Below, piece after piece: positions 18,273 through 26,876 of a DNA stretch of 64,000 bases. The position numbers and the translations under genes were made by a program. A model generated the notes under the pieces. It saw only the letters and a program-made list of their open reading frames with translations, had not been told where the DNA came from and searched no databases. Source of the DNA: a bacterium. Its GTDB lineage: Bacteria > Bacteroidota > Bacteroidia > B-17B0 > Aurantibacillaceae. Where the stretch lies: NCBI GenBank assembly GCA_029945625.1, contig JAQSCW010000029.1, forward strand, positions 45,255 to 109,254. The letters run 5' to 3'. Every line of letters begins with the position of its first letter. Position 1 is the stretch's first letter.

Positions 18273-19239
18273 TGTTAAACACCTGATCCACTATCAGATC
18301 GGACTCATTAAAAGAAATAAAATGTCTCTCAGATTGTTTTTTGGAAAAAAGGTAATTGCGCTCATTGGCATTCGGTTCTAATTGATCAACTCTGTAAATT
18401 CCCAGCGCATTAATCATGTAACTGTAATAACCCAAATCTGTTAAGAGCTTTTGAATATTAAGGTGATGATCCTGTGGCAGCTTCCCGGCCAATTGGGCAT
18501 TTTTCCTCACTTCCAGACTTGAAAAAAGGATCTCAATGATTAATAAGGGAGAGTCGTTTTTTAGCACGTCCATAGCTCCCAGAAGCACTTCAAATTCATG
18601 CCACTCCACATCAACTTTTATAAAATCTATTTTTGGAAGGGATCTCTCTCGTTTAAAGTCATCGATCGTAGTGGCTTCCACTTTTGTGGGAGTGATTGTT
18701 TCAGGATCATGAAAATCTTTGAAGGTGGATGCGGAATAGGAAATTTCGGAATTGGGAACAAAAAGTGTCATGTCCTCTTGAACTTTGTCGGAGACCAATT
18801 TTCGGATGACCTCAATGTTTGACAAATGATTGATTGAAATATTTTTATCAAAACGGTCAGCGATTTGTTCAACAGGTTCGAATGAAAAAATACGGGCATG
18901 GGGATTATAACCGCTGCAGGAGATTGAAAAAAGTCCGGTATTAGCGCCAATGTCGAAAATCACAGCACTTCTTTCTGCCGCCAATTTCATAATTTTCTCG
19001 GTGCCTTTCTCATCATTTAAACCAAAATAGAGTTCCTTCAATACAAAATCATCGGAGTTGCTATACATTTTGATCACGTTGCCATTTGCGAGTGTAATCG
19101 GCACAATGCCTTTAATAGTCATGTGTTTGATGGCTTTTAGAAAAAAACTAGTACTAAAAACGTTTAGTCTTTTGATCAACGTCCGTAGGAGGAAATTAAC
19201 AAAGGTGATATTCCGTATTTTCTTAAAAGATCTTTTCAC
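18265..19239 (-). CDS. FkbM family methyltransferase (1 of 3)
   Basis: 324-residue SAM-dependent methyltransferase. Motif I is VIFDIGANTGLFSI (about 93-106), followed by FSFEPVEQI, and DFIKVDVEWHEFEVLLG is the family-defining post-motif with Asp and Glu near the active site. FkbM proteins O-methylate sugars and polyketides. It starts with GTG and overlaps the upstream GT2 gene by 4 bp. The N-terminal ~60 residues are a basic, helix-rich extension. Confidence 0.85.
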   Translation of the reverse strand: MKRSFKKIRNITFVNFLLRTLIKRLNVFSTSFFLKAIKHMTIKGIVPITLANGNVIKMYSNSDDFVLKELYFGLNDEKGTEKIMKLAAERSAVIFDIGANTGLFSISCSGYNPHARIFSFEPVEQIADRFDKNISINHLSNIEVIRKLVSDKVQEDMTLFVPNSEISYSASTFKDFHDPETITPTKVEATTIDDFKRERSLPKIDFIKVDVEWHEFEVLLGAMDVLKNDSPLLIIEILFSSLEVRKNAQLAGKLPQDHHLNIQKLLTDLGYYSYMINALGIYRVDQLEPNANERNYLFSKKQSERHFISFNESDLIVDQVFNNV

Positions 19240-20159
19240 GATTCTTGTTTATTGAAGTAACCTTTATATAAATTAAGTGCCACCAAAATGTCGATTAACC
19301 TAAATGAAATCTTATCGAAGAGGCGAATATTGGGAATCAAAAAATGGATGAACTGAAGCAAGTCATGCATAGGATATAACTGTAGCAAGATCTTAACTTT
19401 TCTTTTGGAAGAAGAAATCGCAACTTCTTGATGACCCATTTCAGAGGCAAGTCTTCGGGTTTGAGCCGATCTTTGTTTTCGTATCAACCAAGGTTTCATC
19501 TGCACACGGTCGCTTTCATTGTGGAATACGATTGAGTGTGGGTCAATGTAGGGCGTAATTCCACAGGAGTTGAGCCGCTTTGCAAACTCAAAGTCTTCAG
19601 CCCCCGCGTAGGGAAACCGTTCGTCGTATCCTCCAATTGTTTCGAAATTATCTTTTCGGATCATCAAAAAATAACTAGAGATCAAATTGCACCTAAAGGG
19701 CGCATCCTCCTTCCACGTGGATCCGTTTTGCCATCCTTTAAGCGAAGTAAACCCCTTCTGAATTAAATACCTTCCAAACTTCGTGTGCTCTATTGTGGTA
19801 GACAGTTCGGGAGGATAGATCCAATTTAGATTTAACGCACTAGCAGGATGCTTCAGAATAAAGTCAATGGCAGAACTTAGACCGTTTGCGGAAATAAGAA
19901 TATCATCATCTAAAAAAAGCAGGAGGGAATGTTTTGCTTTTTTTACACCCAAATTTCGGGCCGATGCAACGCCATTGTTCGGATTATTAAAGATGCTCAC
20001 CGAACTAACTGAATTGGGAATTGTTACTTCTGCAGTTTTGGAATCGTTAATAACAATGATTTCGTGCCCTGAATTTTCAACAGATTTGAGGGCGGCAGCT
20101 AATGTTCTTTCAAACACCAGGCCTCTATCTTTTGTTGGTATGATGATGCTTACTTCCAC
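19236..20159 (-). CDS. Glycosyltransferase family 2
   Basis: 307-residue GT-A enzyme. MEVSIIIPTKDRGLVFERTL, GHEIIVINDSKT, GVASARNLGV and LFLDDDI (DxD, about 92-98) are in the expected order, and YDERFPYAGAEDFEFAKRL has the ED catalytic-base motif. Its start overlaps the end of the upstream gene by 10 bp and its stop overlaps the FkbM gene by 4 bp, so it lies in a coupled series. The C-terminal basic/hydrophobic region may contact the membrane. Confidence 0.88.
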   Translation of the reverse strand: MEVSIIIPTKDRGLVFERTLAAALKSVENSGHEIIVINDSKTAEVTIPNSVSSVSIFNNPNNGVASARNLGVKKAKHSLLLFLDDDILISANGLSSAIDFILKHPASALNLNWIYPPELSTTIEHTKFGRYLIQKGFTSLKGWQNGSTWKEDAPFRCNLISSYFLMIRKDNFETIGGYDERFPYAGAEDFEFAKRLNSCGITPYIDPHSIVFHNESDRVQMKPWLIRKQRSAQTRRLASEMGHQEVAISSSKRKVKILLQLYPMHDLLQFIHFLIPNIRLFDKISFRLIDILVALNLYKGYFNKQES

Positions 20160-20962
20160 ACTATTTTCAAACGGGTACCCGCAAAATCAAAAAATTTTCT
20201 CATTTTCAAGGGAGATTGAATATAAATATATCTTCTGAATTGCTCCCACATAGTTTCAACAGGTCTTTGCACATCCACTTCAATCTTGTTTTGTTTGCAT
20301 AATTTCAAAGCCCCCCTCATCCATTTGCCGGCCGACAGAGCCGTGCAGTAATAGGTGATTGGACCGTGCACATAATTTTTGTGTGGATCTGCAATCAAAC
20401 ACAAAAAAGGATGTTCAACTACATCTGCTCTTTTTGATCCTTCAATTTCAAATTGCCAGGGACTTTCTTCACTGTTTAATAAACCCTGAAGTACGTCTTT
20501 ATTCCAAAGAGCGATCTGTAAACTCACGCGATAGTTGGCATTCTTACTTATCACGCCGTACGCTAGATCATTTATTTTTGGTTCAAAGGGCCACAATTCA
20601 TCGTACATTTTTGGGAAACAGGCCAGTCGCAAATAGCCTGCTTTCATATTTTCAAACAAAGCAATTGCTCTTAAGACCTCACGATTATCTACCTTTTGGT
20701 AAATAAAATAATCTTCGAGAATCAAAATGACATTGTCCTCAGGAATGTTGCCAAGAATAATCTGCAATTCTTCCGACCACGTTGATTTTTTTTGTGATAG
20801 GATTTGTTTTACGCCTTCTAATTCAACTATTTTGAAGTTATTCGCTAAATATACGGGAAAGGGGCAATCACTCCAGTACTTTTTGAAGAATTGGAAAAAC
20901 ACCGGCCAAATATCGGCGTATTTATCGCATGAGAGGACTAATATGGCGGTTGACGCATTCAA
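20150..20962 (-). CDS. Unassigned glycosyltransferase-like protein
   Basis: 270 residues. The start TAILVLSCDKYADIWPVFFQFFKKYW resembles GT-A proteins of capsule clusters, and VILILEDYFIY (about 77-87) is a plausible metal-binding D-containing strand at the DxD position. No standard GT2 motif is complete, so I do not assign a family. It is placed 1 bp after an FkbM gene and overlaps the next glycosyltransferase, which supports a role in the same pathway. A cluster-specific transferase is the most likely reading. Confidence 0.55.
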   Translation of the reverse strand: MNASTAILVLSCDKYADIWPVFFQFFKKYWSDCPFPVYLANNFKIVELEGVKQILSQKKSTWSEELQIILGNIPEDNVILILEDYFIYQKVDNREVLRAIALFENMKAGYLRLACFPKMYDELWPFEPKINDLAYGVISKNANYRVSLQIALWNKDVLQGLLNSEESPWQFEIEGSKRADVVEHPFLCLIADPHKNYVHGPITYYCTALSAGKWMRGALKLCKQNKIEVDVQRPVETMWEQFRRYIYIQSPLKMRKFFDFAGTRLKIVWK

Positions 20963-20963
20963 G

Positions 20964-21752
20964 TTAGTTCTGTTTCAATCTACAGAATATATCCGCTGAC
21001 ACTTTTTCGGAACCTTCACACAATGTTTGTAATTGAGAAAGCAACATTGAACGTTCTTTCCAATCACCTAATTCATTTAGATTCTTATGTGGAATTATAA
21101 ACTCATAGTTTCCAAGCTCACAAATCTCGTTCATGCAATTAATAGCTGCTGTTTTCATTTCAGGCAATGTAATTTCGAATGAAATAATCTGTATTGCAGT
21201 ATGTAAACCTTTCAACACCTCTAATTCATATCCTTCTACATCTATTTTTAGATATTCAGGAACATAATTTTCACTAATAACGTGGTCGAGCGTAGTAACT
21301 TCAATTTCCTCTTTTTCAGTCCATTTTTCACCCCAAAAACGTTTGCTAACTGTAACTTCGTTGATCCAATTTTTGTTCATCGATGCGATGGTATGGGAGG
21401 CCGACTTATGAATTTCCCCTTTCATTTCCTTTGGGCCAGCTGCAGCAGCAATTAGCTTGAAGCGCTCTTGGTCTTTAAAACGTATTTTTAAAATATTTTG
21501 ACAGTATTTTTGTGGTTCCATTCCAATAACTTCGGCACCAAGTTCAAGAAATACTTTTGAATAAGTGCCCACATTGGCACCTACATCTATGATTTTCATT
21601 CCCGGTTTCACAAAACCATCGTAGAATTTTGAAATTGGAATGAGCGTAGATTTTTCATTTCTTTTAATTTGCCAATACTCTAATTGAAATTCTTTTCCAA
21701 ATAGGGAAAGGAGTGTCCGTGCAAAAGACTTTATAAAGGATTTCAAGTTCAT
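20964..21752 (-). CDS. FkbM family methyltransferase (2 of 3)
   Basis: 262-residue SAM methyltransferase. Motif I is MKIIDVGANVGTYSKVF (about 53-69), followed by GAEVIGMEPQKYC; YLKIDVEGYELEVLKGL is the FkbM hallmark. The N-terminal ~40 residues are basic. It sits between an unassigned glycosyltransferase-like gene (1 bp) and a second FkbM gene (46 bp). The two adjacent FkbM proteins differ strongly in sequence, so they look like separate specificities rather than a recent duplication. Confidence 0.86.
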   Translation of the reverse strand: MNLKSFIKSFARTLLSLFGKEFQLEYWQIKRNEKSTLIPISKFYDGFVKPGMKIIDVGANVGTYSKVFLELGAEVIGMEPQKYCQNILKIRFKDQERFKLIAAAAGPKEMKGEIHKSASHTIASMNKNWINEVTVSKRFWGEKWTEKEEIEVTTLDHVISENYVPEYLKIDVEGYELEVLKGLHTAIQIISFEITLPEMKTAAINCMNEICELGNYEFIIPHKNLNELGDWKERSMLLSQLQTLCEGSEKVSADIFCRLKQN

Positions 21753-21798
21753 ATGTTCTTCGCTTTTAAAGATAGGAAATTAGGCGCGACCTTTCTTT

Positions 21799-22566
21799 TC
21801 AAGTATTCAACAAAGACGTCAAGTTTTTTTTAGCGTAAATGGCGTCAAATTCTTTCATCACGATCCCATTTTTACGATAGCTAACAATGATATCGACCAG
21901 GGTAAAGTCCTGAGCACGCAGCTGCGCATCCAATTCAAAGTATTTGCTGCCATCCTTGTAAATATCGTGGTTGCTCATTTCCAGTAAAACAAGATCTGTT
22001 CGTTTTAACGTTTCATTCGCACCCTCCAACACTTTCAACTCGTGACCTTGCGTATCTATCTTTAACAACAGAATGTTCTTCCCAGCGGTAAAGTGGTCTA
22101 GTTTTTTGGCTGGAACCTCTGTTTTAAATTCAACCTGTAGCTGTCCTTTAAAGTCTAGGACGGAATCATCCTGCTCATTCAGCGAATTAAGGGAAGAGGA
22201 TACTTTGTTAGAGGTCACAAAAAAGGGAAGCAGTTCCTCTTTATTTGAAATCGCGAAATTGAATACATGAATGAGTGGAAATGGCTTACAGTTAACGGTG
22301 GCCATTTTAAAAACTGCCTCATTTGCCTCAAATGAAATTATCTGAATTCGTGGAAAAGCCCTTGACAGCATGATCGAAGTTTCCCCATCAAATGCCCCAA
22401 CATCTATGATAAATTTATCCGGGTCTCGGTCAAGGCCTACTTTCTTAATCAACTGAATAGCGCGTGCTATGTTTTCAGTGCGGTTGGCAAGGAAATAATC
22501 CTTTAGAAGCAGCTTTTTTTCAGCCACTGATCGTTTGAACAAAATGTTTACGAGCTTTTTAAACAT
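21799..22566 (-). CDS. FkbM family methyltransferase (3 of 3)
   Basis: 255-residue SAM methyltransferase. FIIDVGAFDGETSIML (about 52-67) is motif I, IISFEANEAVF follows, and LLLKIDTQGHELKVLEGA is the FkbM signature (with DTQGHE replacing the DVEGxE of the other two copies, a common variant). The N-terminus (MFKKLVNILFKRSVAEKKLLLKD) is basic and may associate with the membrane. It lies 17 bp after the GT2 gene at 22584. Confidence 0.86.
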   Translation of the reverse strand: MFKKLVNILFKRSVAEKKLLLKDYFLANRTENIARAIQLIKKVGLDRDPDKFIIDVGAFDGETSIMLSRAFPRIQIISFEANEAVFKMATVNCKPFPLIHVFNFAISNKEELLPFFVTSNKVSSSLNSLNEQDDSVLDFKGQLQVEFKTEVPAKKLDHFTAGKNILLLKIDTQGHELKVLEGANETLKRTDLVLLEMSNHDIYKDGSKYFELDAQLRAQDFTLVDIIVSYRKNGIVMKEFDAIYAKKNLTSLLNT

Positions 22567-22583
22567 ATGCTAAATGTATATAA

Positions 22584-23375
22584 TTAGCTGAAGAATTTGA
22601 GAAATCGGCTACTAAAACTAGAGTAATTGTTATTTAGAAAATCATCGTAATTTTTCTGCAATTGCGTGTTTGGCTTCGAGGCACTTCCCCCATGCAGATG
22701 AATGATGGTGGTTTGTGGTAGATAAGCAATGTCAAAGCCTGCTTTTCGAATGTCTAAACACCATTGCATATCTTCCACATACATAAAATAGGAATCGTCT
22801 AATTTTTGTTGGGGCATTTTAGCTAAAATTTCTCTTTTGAACATAAAAAAAGTTCCCCAAATCCAATCGGGCCTTCCTTTTTTTTCATAATTCCAATAGA
22901 ATCCCTGGAGATAATTACCTACCACAGATTTTGTTAAGAGTTTATGAATTCTGAGCTTTTCGATGACTAATTTAAGCGGTGAAGGGAAAGATTGACAATT
23001 ATGTTGGATCATTCCATTGGGAAACTCAAGTTTGCAAGTAACTGCTCCAAAGTTAGTCTGTGAAATTAGCTCATGGGCGCAAATGGAGATAGAATCATTC
23101 TTTAACAACGTGTCGCTGTTTAGCAGAAGTATCACCTCAGCAGAGCAGGATGCAATGGCCAAATTATTTCCTTTTGAAAACCCAATATTTTCTTGGCTCT
23201 TAATTAATATAATTTGCGGGAATGTCTTCAAAAAATCATCGGGATTGCGCTCTGTGGAAGCATTATCCACAAGAATGATCTCATACTGCACAGCTTTTGT
23301 GTGTTCTATTACTGAGCTAATACAAGTGCACGTAGTGTTAAACGTGTTATAATTTATGACGACAATGGAGACCAT
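22584..23375 (-). CDS. Glycosyltransferase family 2 (rhamnosyltransferase-like)
   Basis: 263-residue GT-A enzyme: MVSIVVINYNTFNTTCTCI, YEIILVDNAST, NIGFSKGNN and LLLNSDT (the DxD equivalent NSD, typical of rhamnosyl/mannosyl transferases of the WbbL type). YFMYVEDMQWCLDIRKAGF carries the catalytic ED motif. The rhamnosyltransferase label follows the NSD and YxED subfamily pattern and is only suggestive. Gaps of 15-17 bp separate it from both neighbours. Confidence 0.87.
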   Translation of the reverse strand: MVSIVVINYNTFNTTCTCISSVIEHTKAVQYEIILVDNASTERNPDDFLKTFPQIILIKSQENIGFSKGNNLAIASCSAEVILLLNSDTLLKNDSISICAHELISQTNFGAVTCKLEFPNGMIQHNCQSFPSPLKLVIEKLRIHKLLTKSVVGNYLQGFYWNYEKKGRPDWIWGTFFMFKREILAKMPQQKLDDSYFMYVEDMQWCLDIRKAGFDIAYLPQTTIIHLHGGSASKPNTQLQKNYDDFLNNNYSSFSSRFLKFFS

Positions 23376-23390
23376 TTCTATTCGGGTGTA

Positions 23391-24518
23391 TTATTCCAAT
23401 TCACGTAGTAACCAATTCTCAAATAGCGCCGTTTGAACCACAGCATCATAGGTTAATGCATGCTTCTTAATTTCATCTGCAAGGTACTTTCCCGAAAGTA
23501 TGTCTTTTCGCATAGTTAAGATAGATTCTTGAATTTTTGGTACAGATAATTCAATATTCATGCCCGTTTCCTTGTTTATAAATTCGCTGCTTCCACCTGA
23601 ATTCAGTGCGAGAATGGGTTTGCCTAAATAAGCCGCCTCCAGCATCACCAGTGGAAATGGATCTTCACGTGATGAAAGGAAAAATAAATCGGCACAGTTC
23701 ATTAAATCGAAATAATCGCTTTGAGGCGGGTAAAAAGCAGAAACGCCCGCAGGATTTAACTTTTCAATTTTCTTAGAATAATAGAGATCGAAGCCCGTTT
23801 CTTTTGAAGAGCCAAGCCATACAAAATGAATGTCTTCTTTAGAAAGACCTAGTGCAGTATCAATAAAAATGTCATATCCTTTCCTTTCTATTCTTTGTCC
23901 CGACATTAAGACTATAAATTTGCCGTTAGGTATTTGGTACTTCGTTTTAATGGTGTCTTTATCCGCAGTGATTTGAATTCTACTAAAATCAACACATTCA
24001 TATTGCTTCACCACGCGATTGGCCCCTAAGATTCTTAAATTTTCGCACACTCTCTCCGAACAACCAATACTTAAGAAGGCCCGCGCAATACAATTCTTCA
24101 AAGCACCATAAGTTACTCCGGAATATTGGGACTCTAACTCATGAAAATGAACGATGCTCTTAGCGCCAAATCTATGAGATAACTCAACAAGATCAGTCAT
24201 CACCATGGTGTTAAAATACCAAACATCCGGCTTAAATTTCTGATGAATATGTTTAATCTGAGTCTCTTCAATTGTTAACCAATTCAGCTTGCTATAGATC
24301 TTGTTAAGTATTCGGTTGACTAGTGAACTTGCCGAACGAGAATAATCGGAACTAATTTCTGTTGGTAAAAGACGCAATAGCTCACCTTTATGTCTCGAAA
24401 ACAGAAATACGTCGAATTTGTCCCTATCGAGTTGTGACAACAAATACCAGAGCATCATTTCCGATCCTGTGCGGCCCGCGTAAGGTGTGAGAAATAATAT
24501 TTTGATCTTTTTACCCAT
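23391..24518 (-). CDS. Glycosyltransferase family 4
   Basis: GT-B enzyme of 375 residues from the preferred ATG (MGKKIKILFLTPYAGRTGSE), which has a purine-rich AAAAAGGGG just upstream; an in-frame GTG at 24542 would add 8 residues. FIVLMSGQRIERKGYDIFIDTAL contains the donor-contact R/K region, and FFLSSREDPFPLVMLEAAYLGKPILAL matches the GT4 E-x7-E motif. Its first codons overlap the end of the upstream methyltransferase gene, so translation is probably coupled. Confidence 0.86.
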   Translation of the reverse strand: MGKKIKILFLTPYAGRTGSEMMLWYLLSQLDRDKFDVFLFSRHKGELLRLLPTEISSDYSRSASSLVNRILNKIYSKLNWLTIEETQIKHIHQKFKPDVWYFNTMVMTDLVELSHRFGAKSIVHFHELESQYSGVTYGALKNCIARAFLSIGCSERVCENLRILGANRVVKQYECVDFSRIQITADKDTIKTKYQIPNGKFIVLMSGQRIERKGYDIFIDTALGLSKEDIHFVWLGSSKETGFDLYYSKKIEKLNPAGVSAFYPPQSDYFDLMNCADLFFLSSREDPFPLVMLEAAYLGKPILALNSGGSSEFINKETGMNIELSVPKIQESILTMRKDILSGKYLADEIKKHALTYDAVVQTALFENWLLRELE

Positions 24519-25251
24519 CCCCCTTTTTATAGCAGATAGCACTTAAGCCTGAAATCATAGAGTTCTCTTTAGTATCAAAAACTCTTGGCGCAACATCATT
24601 TTTATCCAAATAGCGAATGCTGAATTTCGCCACCCGCAACATAATTCTTTTCATGAAGCCCCTCATTGGTCTATAAGTTACCCACAAACCAAGAAGTTGA
24701 CTTAGGGCCGAATCCCAACCCCCAAGAGCTCTTATTTCAATTTTTTCAAAACCCGCTCCCTTCAATTTTTTTTCCAGTGAAAAGGGCGTGTATCGGTATT
24801 CATCATGAGGGGTCTCATGTAAATGCCATATAAAAGGGACAGTACAAAAGAACACACCGCCGGGTTTTAACACTCGGTATATTTCATTCAATAACTTTTC
24901 GGGTTCATAACTATGCTCAAGTACTTCTGTGGCCATAATCGTATCAAAGGATTTGTTTTCAAAAGGCATAACAATACCGTCCCAGGTTACATCCGGTTTT
25001 ACATCTTCGTAATAGTTCGTTTGTTCTAAATCGAGACCCACATAAGATGTTATGTGTTTACTGTTAATTAGAGTTTGTTTGTAGGGCATTACGCCACATC
25101 CTACATCCAACAAACGGCCTTTAAATTCTTTTGATTGGTTTATGATAGCTTTAAATAGATTTTTTCGCACCTGATACATCCACAGATTAGTTAAGGTCAA
25201 CTTCACGTCTGTAAAATTCTCTTTAATAAAAGTTTCCTCAATTCTGCTCAT
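24511..25251 (-). CDS. Class I SAM-dependent methyltransferase
   Basis: About 246 residues from ATG (MSRIEETFIKENFTDV); a TTG 15 bases upstream overlaps the preceding stop as TTGA and is an alternative start. LLDVGCGVMPYKQTL is motif I, ATEVLEHSYEPEKLLNEIYRVLKPGGVFFCTVPF gives motifs II-III of the Methyltransf_11 type. HLHETPHDEYRYT is a subfamily feature often seen in polysaccharide-cluster methyltransferases. The acceptor is presumably a sugar or lipid-linked intermediate. Confidence 0.84.
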   Translation of the reverse strand: MSRIEETFIKENFTDVKLTLTNLWMYQVRKNLFKAIINQSKEFKGRLLDVGCGVMPYKQTLINSKHITSYVGLDLEQTNYYEDVKPDVTWDGIVMPFENKSFDTIMATEVLEHSYEPEKLLNEIYRVLKPGGVFFCTVPFIWHLHETPHDEYRYTPFSLEKKLKGAGFEKIEIRALGGWDSALSQLLGLWVTYRPMRGFMKRIMLRVAKFSIRYLDKNDVAPRVFDTKENSMISGLSAICYKKGDG

Positions 25252-25262
25252 AATTATCAGCT

Positions 25263-26201
25263 TCAAGAGATTTTTGAAAGAGAATTATTGTTTTTTTGGT
25301 AAACAGCCAAACAATTTCTCCCCTTAATTTTTGTTTTAAACATATAAAGTAGTTTACTATACACTTTTCGAATAATGTTCAGACTAAAAAGCCACGAAAG
25401 TACTGCGTTTGAATTGCTCATTTTCCTCATTTGAACGCTGGTATATTCTGCAATATATTGACTGATGGGTTCAACCTTATTTAATACAATTTTGAACCCA
25501 AAATAGTCAGTTAATTTACTTAAAGAATTCGAATTCCATAAACCGGTATGATGTGGCGGTAGGTTAAGGGCGTGATGTAAATCGTGCTTATATAAATAAG
25601 GGTTATTATTTGGAACCGCAACTACCAAATAGCCGCCGGGTTTAAGGCAGGTTAAACAACTTTCAATAAAAGTACTTACATCGGTAATGTGTTCTAATAT
25701 TTGAAAACAAGTAATTACATCAAAATTCTCTCTATTTTTTGCGCTAAATGACTGAATGCTTTCATCATAAATCGGTATTTCATTAGTACCCGTATAGGTA
25801 AGCGATGCCAAACTTTGGTCGATACCGCAACAATTTTTAATATCTCTTTTAGTAAGTTCTTTTAAAAAGTTTCCTTCCCCACAACCTACGTCTAAAACCC
25901 TGCTAGTCGATGTAATAAATTGAAGGGCGCTTTCATTTTCCCATTTCCACTCAGGGTAATAATCACCTTTTTTTTGAAGTTCAGCGTAAAATTCAGAATC
26001 ACCCGAAACGGTGAACGGGAAATAGAACCGATATTTCGTTTCACAGCATTCGTAAATCGAGATCTGTTTTTCCTTTCCAAAATATTTAGATACATTTAAT
26101 CCAATCTGATTTCGATAGAGGTCGATGATCAGCGGTACTTCAACAGATTGAACAAGCGTTGCCGGTTTTTTACTTATAGGAGAAATTACAAAGTCTGTCA
26201 T
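25263..26201 (-). CDS. Class I SAM-dependent methyltransferase
   Basis: 312 residues. An N-terminal ~90-residue region with several Tyr and Cys residues (ISIYECCETKYRFYFPF) precedes the SAM domain, where RVLDVGCGEGNFLKEL is motif I and CFQILEHITDVSTFIESCLTCLKPGGYLVVAVPN completes the core. The arrangement resembles UbiG/Methyltransf_23 proteins from O-antigen clusters. Overlap of 4 bp with the TylF-like gene upstream indicates coupling. Confidence 0.83.
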   Translation of the reverse strand: MTDFVISPISKKPATLVQSVEVPLIIDLYRNQIGLNVSKYFGKEKQISIYECCETKYRFYFPFTVSGDSEFYAELQKKGDYYPEWKWENESALQFITSTSRVLDVGCGEGNFLKELTKRDIKNCCGIDQSLASLTYTGTNEIPIYDESIQSFSAKNRENFDVITCFQILEHITDVSTFIESCLTCLKPGGYLVVAVPNNNPYLYKHDLHHALNLPPHHTGLWNSNSLSKLTDYFGFKIVLNKVEPISQYIAEYTSVQMRKMSNSNAVLSWLFSLNIIRKVYSKLLYMFKTKIKGRNCLAVYQKNNNSLSKIS

Positions 26202-26875
26202 TCCTTTACAATGTAATGTAGGTTCCCGCCTTCAAATTGTTTGATGCGTGCCGTAATATTATTTTTAGAAAGATAATCATGCACGGCTTTTGAACAACCA
26301 TCCCAAAGGTAATAGTCATCTATCACTACTATGCCGCCACTTGCAACTTTGGGGAATAATTTAACCAAACATACCATGGTCGAATCATACCAATCACCAT
26401 CCAAGCGCAAAACAGCAATTTCATTCTTTGGTGCAAAATTCTCCAGTGAATCCACAAACCACCCTTTTGTGATGATATGGTCCTTGCCCGCGCTCAGCTT
26501 CATGGCTTTTTGCGCCCATTCAATTTCCGCCCTGCAATTGTTAAAAAAGGTTTGTGAGTGTACATTCTTTTGCCAATCCATCGCAGCCTTGCCATCAATT
26601 GATTTTGCTTCGGGTAGGCCTTCAAAACTGTCAAATAGATAATAGGTACGCTCGTTACCTAGAACATCCGCGATCCCGGCGCTCATGCCTCCGCGCCAAA
26701 CGCCACATTCAACAATGCTACCCGAAACAGTTCTAAATCTGTCAATAAGTTGAAGATTTTGAATGAACTCCTTTTCAGGAATCATGGTGAATTCTTTATA
26801 CCTGTTGTAAAGGGTCTTTAACTTCCGCTTGTGAAGTAAGTTCTTTAAACGATCTATGACAGTCCCGGCAGCCAT
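26198..26875 (-). CDS. TylF/MycF-like O-methyltransferase
   Basis: 225 residues. GSIVECGVWRGGMSAGIADVL, TYYLFDSFEGLPEA and VLRLDGDWYDSTMVCLVKLFPKV followed by VVIDDYYLWDGCSKAV are the defining blocks of the macrocin-O-methyltransferase (TylF) family; the Asp residues bind a metal and SAM. These enzymes methylate sugar hydroxyls, fitting the cluster. The start lies 1 bp after the stop of the Wzt-type ATPase gene. Confidence 0.88.
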   Translation of the reverse strand: MAAGTVIDRLKNLLHKRKLKTLYNRYKEFTMIPEKEFIQNLQLIDRFRTVSGSIVECGVWRGGMSAGIADVLGNERTYYLFDSFEGLPEAKSIDGKAAMDWQKNVHSQTFFNNCRAEIEWAQKAMKLSAGKDHIITKGWFVDSLENFAPKNEIAVLRLDGDWYDSTMVCLVKLFPKVASGGIVVIDDYYLWDGCSKAVHDYLSKNNITARIKQFEGGNLHYIVKE

Positions 26876-26876
26876 T

